From positions 1 through 8,504 of the forward strand of contig JACPCT010000145.1 of NCBI GenBank assembly GCA_016184445.1: a stretch of DNA of 8,504 nucleotides, in the 5' to 3' direction. The DNA comes from Candidatus Tectimicrobiota bacterium. Lineage in GTDB: Bacteria; UBA8248. This document shows positions 5,860 through 8,504 of this stretch, piece by piece (the first letter of the stretch is position 1; the number at the start of each line of letters is the position of its first letter). The notes beneath the pieces were generated by a model, which did no database searches, was not told where the DNA came from, and saw only the letters and a program-made list of their open reading frames with translations. Made by a program: the position numbers and the translations under genes.

Positions 5860-7199
5860 AGGGGGATCCCCCACAAGCATTCCGCACGGGCCGCCCTCCC
5901 CCGGGCCTCCCAGCCCCGGGGCAGGGGCTCCAGGCGGACCGGCACGAGCCGGCCCCGCCACCCCTCCGGCCCCTCGAGCGCCACGCGCAGGTAGTTGTCG
6001 GTGAGGCCCGTGAGGAGGCCCTCCCGCGTGCGGCCCCGCTCGATGAGGACCTCGGCCCGCGAGCCGATCTGGGCCGCCGCGAAGGCCGCCCACTTGCGCC
6101 GGCCCAGCTCCTGAAGGGCCCGGGCCCGGCGGCGCAGCCCGGCGGCGGGCGGCCTGCCCTCCCGGGAGGCGGCGGGGGTGCCCTCGCGGGGAGAGTACGG
6201 GAAGACGTGCAGATAGGCGAGCGGGGCCTCCCGTACCCATTCGAGCGTCCGCCCGAAGGCCGCCTCGCCCTCCCCCGGGAAGCCCACGATGAAATCCGCC
6301 CCAAGACAGACGCCCGGGATGTCCTCCACCAGGCGCCCGAAGCGCCGGGCGCAGGGCGCGGCGCGGTAGTTGCGGCCCATGGCGGCGAGGACGCCGTCGT
6401 CCCCGCTCTGGACGGGGACGTGGAAGTGGCGGCGGAGGTGGGCGCCCTCCCGGGCTCCGGGGGCGCCCCGGGCCGCCGCGCGCGGGAGTTCGCGGGTGAG
6501 CTCGCCGGGCTCGACCGAGGAGATCCGCAGGCGGCCCAGGCCCTCCACCCGCAGGAGGCGCCCGGCCAGGCGGCTCAGGGTCGCGGGGGGGGAGAGGTCG
6601 CGCCCGTAGGCGCCCAGGTGCACCCCGGTGAGGACGATCTCGCGGTGGCCGGCTTCGGTCAGCCGCAGCGCCTGCTCCGCGCGGGCCTCCACGCCGAGGG
6701 AGCGGCTCCGCCCCCGGGCCAGGGTGGTGGCGCGGAAGGTGCGCGCGAAGTCGCGGCCGTCCTGGACCTTGAGGAAGCCCCGCGTCCGCCCGGCGAAGGC
6801 GGGGACGAGGGCCGCGTCGAGGAGGGAGGCCTCCGCCAGAGCCTCCGCCCGCACCTCGGGGAGCCTTCCCTCCCGCACGGGAGGCATGGAGAGGTGACCG
6901 GGCAGGCGCATCTTCTCCCCGTTCCCGAGGAGAAGGTCGGCCTCGGGGATGCGCATCCGCTCCCGGCCGGCCTGGACGGAGCAGCCCGCGAGGACCACCC
7001 GGCCCCCCCGCGGGGCCCGGCGGCGGGCCGAGCGGGCGAGGCGGCGGCCCTCCCGGTCGGCCTGGGCGGTCACCGTGCGGGTGTTGACCACGTAGACCTC
7101 GGCCTCCGCCTCGAAGGGGACCAGCGCGTAGCCCGCCTCGGCGCAGCGGTGCCGCATCGCGTCCCCTTCGGCCTGGTTGAGCTTGCAGCCCAGGCTCAC
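5856..7199 (-). CDS. MtaB-like tRNA methylthiotransferase lacking its radical-SAM cysteines
   Basis: By family, a methylthiotransferase (UPF0004 domain, radical-SAM barrel, TRAM-like tail) closest to MtaB, which adds a methylthio group to t6A37 of tRNA. Supporting blocks: LGCKLNQAE (3-11), AGCSVQ (71-76), FLKVQDG (142-148), ARGRSRS (161-167), EIVLTGVHLGAYGRDL (187-202), HFHVPVQSGDD (258-268), IVGFPGEGE (304-312) and LHVFPYSPREGTPA (330-343). However, the CxxxCxxC motif reads R149, R153, R156. The auxiliary-cluster cysteine of NTCTVT is R41, and the 'L-C-R-H' cysteine is R256. All five are CGC, one transition from TGC. Only C5 and C73 of the six cluster ligands remain, so normal radical-SAM chemistry looks impossible. 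The frame is open over 447 codons. GTG 7199 is the first ordinary start, but it cuts the first beta strand; an ATC at 7247 with a strong ribosome site may be the true start. Confidence 0.85.
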   Translation of the reverse strand: MSLGCKLNQAEGDAMRHRCAEAGYALVPFEAEAEVYVVNTRTVTAQADREGRRLARSARRRAPRGGRVVLAGCSVQAGRERMRIPEADLLLGNGEKMRLPGHLSMPPVREGRLPEVRAEALAEASLLDAALVPAFAGRTRGFLKVQDGRDFARTFRATTLARGRSRSLGVEARAEQALRLTEAGHREIVLTGVHLGAYGRDLSPPATLSRLAGRLLRVEGLGRLRISSVEPGELTRELPRAAARGAPGAREGAHLRRHFHVPVQSGDDGVLAAMGRNYRAAPCARRFGRLVEDIPGVCLGADFIVGFPGEGEAAFGRTLEWVREAPLAYLHVFPYSPREGTPAASREGRPPAAGLRRRARALQELGRRKWAAFAAAQIGSRAEVLIERGRTREGLLTGLTDNYLRVALEGPEGWRGRLVPVRLEPLPRGWEARGRAARAECLWGIPL

Positions 7200-7252
7200 G
7201 AGGGCCAGGCGGGGGCGCCGGGCGAGGAGGGAGGCTTCCGGGCCGATGGTCC

Positions 7253-7258
7253 ACCTCC
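7253..7258 (-). promoter_or_regulatory. Ribosome binding site before an in-frame ATC (methylthiotransferase)
   Basis: GGAGGT on the minus strand, 5 nt before ATC at 7247-7245, which is in frame with the methylthiotransferase and would add 16 residues including the missing first strand (R-L-A-L-V-S-L-G-C). GTG 7199 has no comparable site. ATC initiation is very rare, so either the ancestral ATG was mutated or this is a true unusual start. Confidence 0.45.
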
Positions 7259-7302
7259 GGGGGGAAGGAGAAATGCGGGGGGAGGCCCCGAAAAGTCCTC
7301 AA

Positions 7303-7332
7303 ATTCTAGGCCTTCGCCCTCCCCCGGCGCAA
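7303..7332 (-). promoter_or_regulatory. Sigma70-type promoter for the methylthiotransferase run
   Basis: On the minus strand TTGCGC (7332-7327), 18 nt, then TAGAAT (7308-7303). The -10 matches the consensus at 5 of 6 positions; the -35 is weak. A start near 7296 would give a leader of about 50 nt to the ribosome site at 7258. Confidence 0.45.
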
Positions 7333-7344
7333 GGGTGGCCGCGC

Positions 7345-7373
7345 TTGACCAACGTTTGTGGGATTGATAGGGT
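7345..7373 (+). promoter_or_regulatory. Sigma70-type promoter for the molybdenum-hydroxylase genes
   Basis: TTGACC (7345-7350), a spacer of exactly 17 nt, then TAGGGT (7368-7373), with TGA just before the -10 acting as an extended -10 (TGn). The -35 matches at 5 of 6 positions. Transcription would begin near 7380, leaving a leader of about 195 nt before ATG 7575. It lies back-to-back with the leftward promoter, only 12 nt apart. Confidence 0.5.
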
Positions 7374-7387
7374 AGCCGCGCCCGAAA

Positions 7388-7563
7388 GAGAGAGTGGGCT
7401 CCGCCCGCCTCGAAGCCCCTCTCCGGGGATGGGCCCACTCTCCCCTCGGCCTTTCGAGGGCGGCATCCCTCATCCACGGCTGAAAGCGGCGTCCAGAGAA
7501 GCGGTTTCCTCCGGGCGGAGCGGCTGAAAGCTGGACAGCGGCCCTTGCGGCCTTCATAAGGGG
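7388..7563 (+). ncRNA. Structured 5' leader, candidate cis-regulatory RNA of the molybdenum-hydroxylase genes
   Basis: Non-coding region between the rightward promoter and ATG 7575, dense in inverted repeats. Arm 1: GAGAGTGGGC (7390-7399) pairs perfectly with GCCCACTCTC (7433-7442), with an inner hairpin CCCC/GGGG (7416-7419, 7425-7428). Arm 2, directly adjacent: CCCTCG/CGAGGG (7443-7448, 7455-7460), 6-nt loop. Arm 3: GTCCAG/CTGGAC (7491-7496, 7531-7536) enclosing TTTC/GAAA and CTCC-GGGC-GGAG. Near the start codon CCCTT (7542-7546) can pair with AAGGG (7558-7562), covering the purine-rich ribosome site. No U-run follows any arm, so control at translation is more likely than a terminator. I cannot match it to a known riboswitch class. 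A molybdenum-cofactor or purine-related sensor would suit the downstream gene, but that is a guess. Confidence 0.45.
7478..7531 (+). repeat. Pair of 10-bp direct repeats in the leader
   Basis: GGCTGAAAGC occurs at 7478-7487 and again at 7522-7531, 44 nt start to start. The second copy ends in arm 3 of the leader; its GAAA pairs inside that arm. The copies could be duplicated RNA elements, alternative pairing partners or a regulator's operator half-sites. Confidence 0.5.
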
Positions 7564-7574
7564 ACGGAACGGGT

Positions 7575-8401
7575 ATGCGAGGGTTCGATTTCGCGGCCCC
7601 CACCACCATCCAGGGGGCCCTCAAGGCGGCCAAGGGCAAGAAGAGCAAGTTCATCGCCGGGGGGACGAACTTCCTCCCCGACCTCCGCCACGCGCACGAC
7701 GGGCTGCCCCAGCTCGTGATCGACCTCTCGCGGGTGGACGCCCTGCGGGGCATCTCCCAGGCGAAGGGCGAGATCCGCCTCGGCGCCCTGACCACCCTGA
7801 CCGACCTGCTGGAAAACAAGATCATCGTCCGCGAGGCGCCCATCCTCCCCGCGATGGCGGCCAAGTTCGCCGGCCCCATCATCCGCCGGCCGCCGACGTC
7901 GTTCCGCCGCTGCTCGCCCTGAAGGCCGCCGTCAGGCTCGCCGGCCCGGCCGGCAAGCGCGCCCTGCCCCTCGACAAGTTCTTCACCGGCTACCGGAAGA
8001 CGGCCCTCAGGCCCGGCGAGATCATCACCGAGGTCGCCTTCCCCGCCCCGGGCAAGAACGACAAGTGGGGCTACTACAAGCTGGCCCGGCGCAACGCCAT
8101 GGCCATCACCGTCGTGGGCGCCGCCGTGGTCCTCAAGATGAAGGGAAGCGTCTGCCAGGAGGCGGGCATCTCCCTCGGCTCGGTCAACCCGGCCCCCATC
8201 CGCTGCTACGAGGCCGAGAAGGCCCTCGAGGGCGGGACCGTGGACCTGGCCGCGGCGCAGCGCGCCGCCGATGCCTGCCGCGAGGCCGCCGCCCCCATCG
8301 ACGACATCCGGGCCTCGGCCGAGTACCGCAAGCTCATGTGCGAGGTCCTGCCCCGACGTCTCATCTGCCAGGCCCTGAACATCCCCCTGGACCAAGGCTA
8401 G
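7575..8401 (+). pseudogene. FAD subunit of a molybdenum hydroxylase (xanthine dehydrogenase/CoxM type), frameshifted by a deletion
   Basis: The medium subunit of xanthine dehydrogenase/CO dehydrogenase/4-hydroxybenzoyl-CoA reductase enzymes binds FAD and passes electrons between iron-sulfur clusters and the acceptor. The first frame has FDFAAPTTIQGAL and the FAD motif IAGGTNFLPDL (27-37), and runs to AKFAGPIIR (96-104). It then enters a wrong frame and stops at 7919-7921. The family continues in another frame from about 7886 (P-A-A-D-V-V-P-P-L-L-A-L, then FFTGYRKTALRPGE, YKLARRNAMAITVVGAAVVL) to TAG 8399-8401. Relatives have about 13 residues including A-T-x-G-G-N between those parts; here they are absent, consistent with a loss of about 40 nt, which explains the shift. 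ATG 7575 has a weak AAGGGG site. Nothing else looks decayed, so the lesion is recent or an assembly error. A split two-protein form is unlikely without the FAD segment. Confidence 0.82.
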
Positions 8402-8446
8402 CCACCCGCTCACCCGCGCTCGCAGTACACGGGAGACTACATATCC

Positions 8447-8504
8447 ATGGCCACCGCGACGAAAAAGAAGAAGGCTGCGGGCGCCCCGAAAAAGGCCCCG
8501 AAGC
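8447..8504 (+). CDS. Start of the next gene, Lys/Ala-rich N-terminus (possible next molybdenum-hydroxylase subunit)
   Basis: ATG 8447 opens 19 visible codons reading MATATKKKKAAGAPKKAPK before the window ends. GGGAGA lies about 10 nt upstream, and the gap to the previous stop is 45 nt. The visible residues are low-complexity and basic and identify no family. From gene order in molybdenum-hydroxylase clusters, a 2Fe-2S small subunit or the large molybdopterin subunit would be expected next, which is inference only. Confidence 0.5.
   Translation, partial: MATATKKKKAAGAPKKAPK

Noticed and set aside
5861..5872. Perfect palindrome GGGGGATCCCCC before the SAM-hydrolase start as an operator
   Set aside because: It lies inside the last codons of the methylthiotransferase and may be chance in GC-rich DNA; no second copy was noticed.
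5860..7302. Upstream extension of the SAM-hydrolase frame to 7302
   Set aside because: Pro/Arg/Gly-rich shadow of the methylthiotransferase; DUF62 similarity begins after 5859.
7884..7921. Programmed ribosomal frameshift in the FAD-subunit gene
   Set aside because: A shift would not restore the missing T-x-G-G-N segment, and I see no slippery run; a deletion explains both.
1..8504. CRISPR array, tRNA, rRNA, insertion sequence, integrase or prophage genes
   Set aside because: No regularly spaced repeats, cloverleaf or rRNA-like stretch, terminal inverted repeats or transposase motifs were seen on either strand.

Overview
The window is GC-rich bacterial DNA, with short intergenic gaps, Shine-Dalgarno sites and overlapping stop/start pairs. 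Nothing in it fixes a taxon. The gene mix (an apparent selenoprotein, a molybdenum-hydroxylase cluster, an NylC/DmpA-type peptidase, RidA) would suit a high-GC Gram-negative or an uncultivated soil or marine lineage. High GC produces many long shadow reading frames. I kept only frames with family motifs.

Positions 1-3160 read on the minus strand as one compact gene run. In transcription order it holds a DsbA/FrnE-like thiol oxidoreductase, a P1-family (DmpA/NylC) self-cleaving peptidase, an MFS transporter whose GTG start overlaps the peptidase stop, and a RidA-family protein cut by the window edge. The oxidoreductase is the most interesting gene. Its real start (ATG at 3160, strong ribosome site) reads into an in-frame TGA exactly where the first active-site cysteine belongs, giving U-P-W-C, and a bacterial-SECIS-like hairpin follows the TGA. 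A routine gene caller would start it at 3091 and lose the active site.

Positions 3161-3391 are non-coding. Positions 3392-7247 are a second minus-strand run: an MtaB-like tRNA methylthiotransferase, an S-adenosyl-L-methionine hydrolase (DUF62) that overlaps it by 4 bp, then a secreted or lipid-facing YtcJ-type amidohydrolase of visibly lower GC. The methylthiotransferase is odd: the three radical-SAM cysteines and two more family cysteines are all arginine, each by a CGC codon. The amidohydrolase appears to lack a conserved internal block.

Positions 7248-7574 are a divergent control region with a promoter in each direction. The rightward transcript has a leader of about 195 nt packed with inverted repeats, which looks like a structured regulatory RNA. 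It leads into the FAD subunit of a molybdenum hydroxylase (xanthine dehydrogenase/CoxM type), broken by a deletion of about 40 nt that removes the FAD-binding T-x-G-G-N segment and shifts the frame. The window ends in the first codons of the next gene, probably the next subunit.

Three genes in the right half have lost cofactor or core motifs, so local gene decay, functional change or assembly error all need to be weighed.
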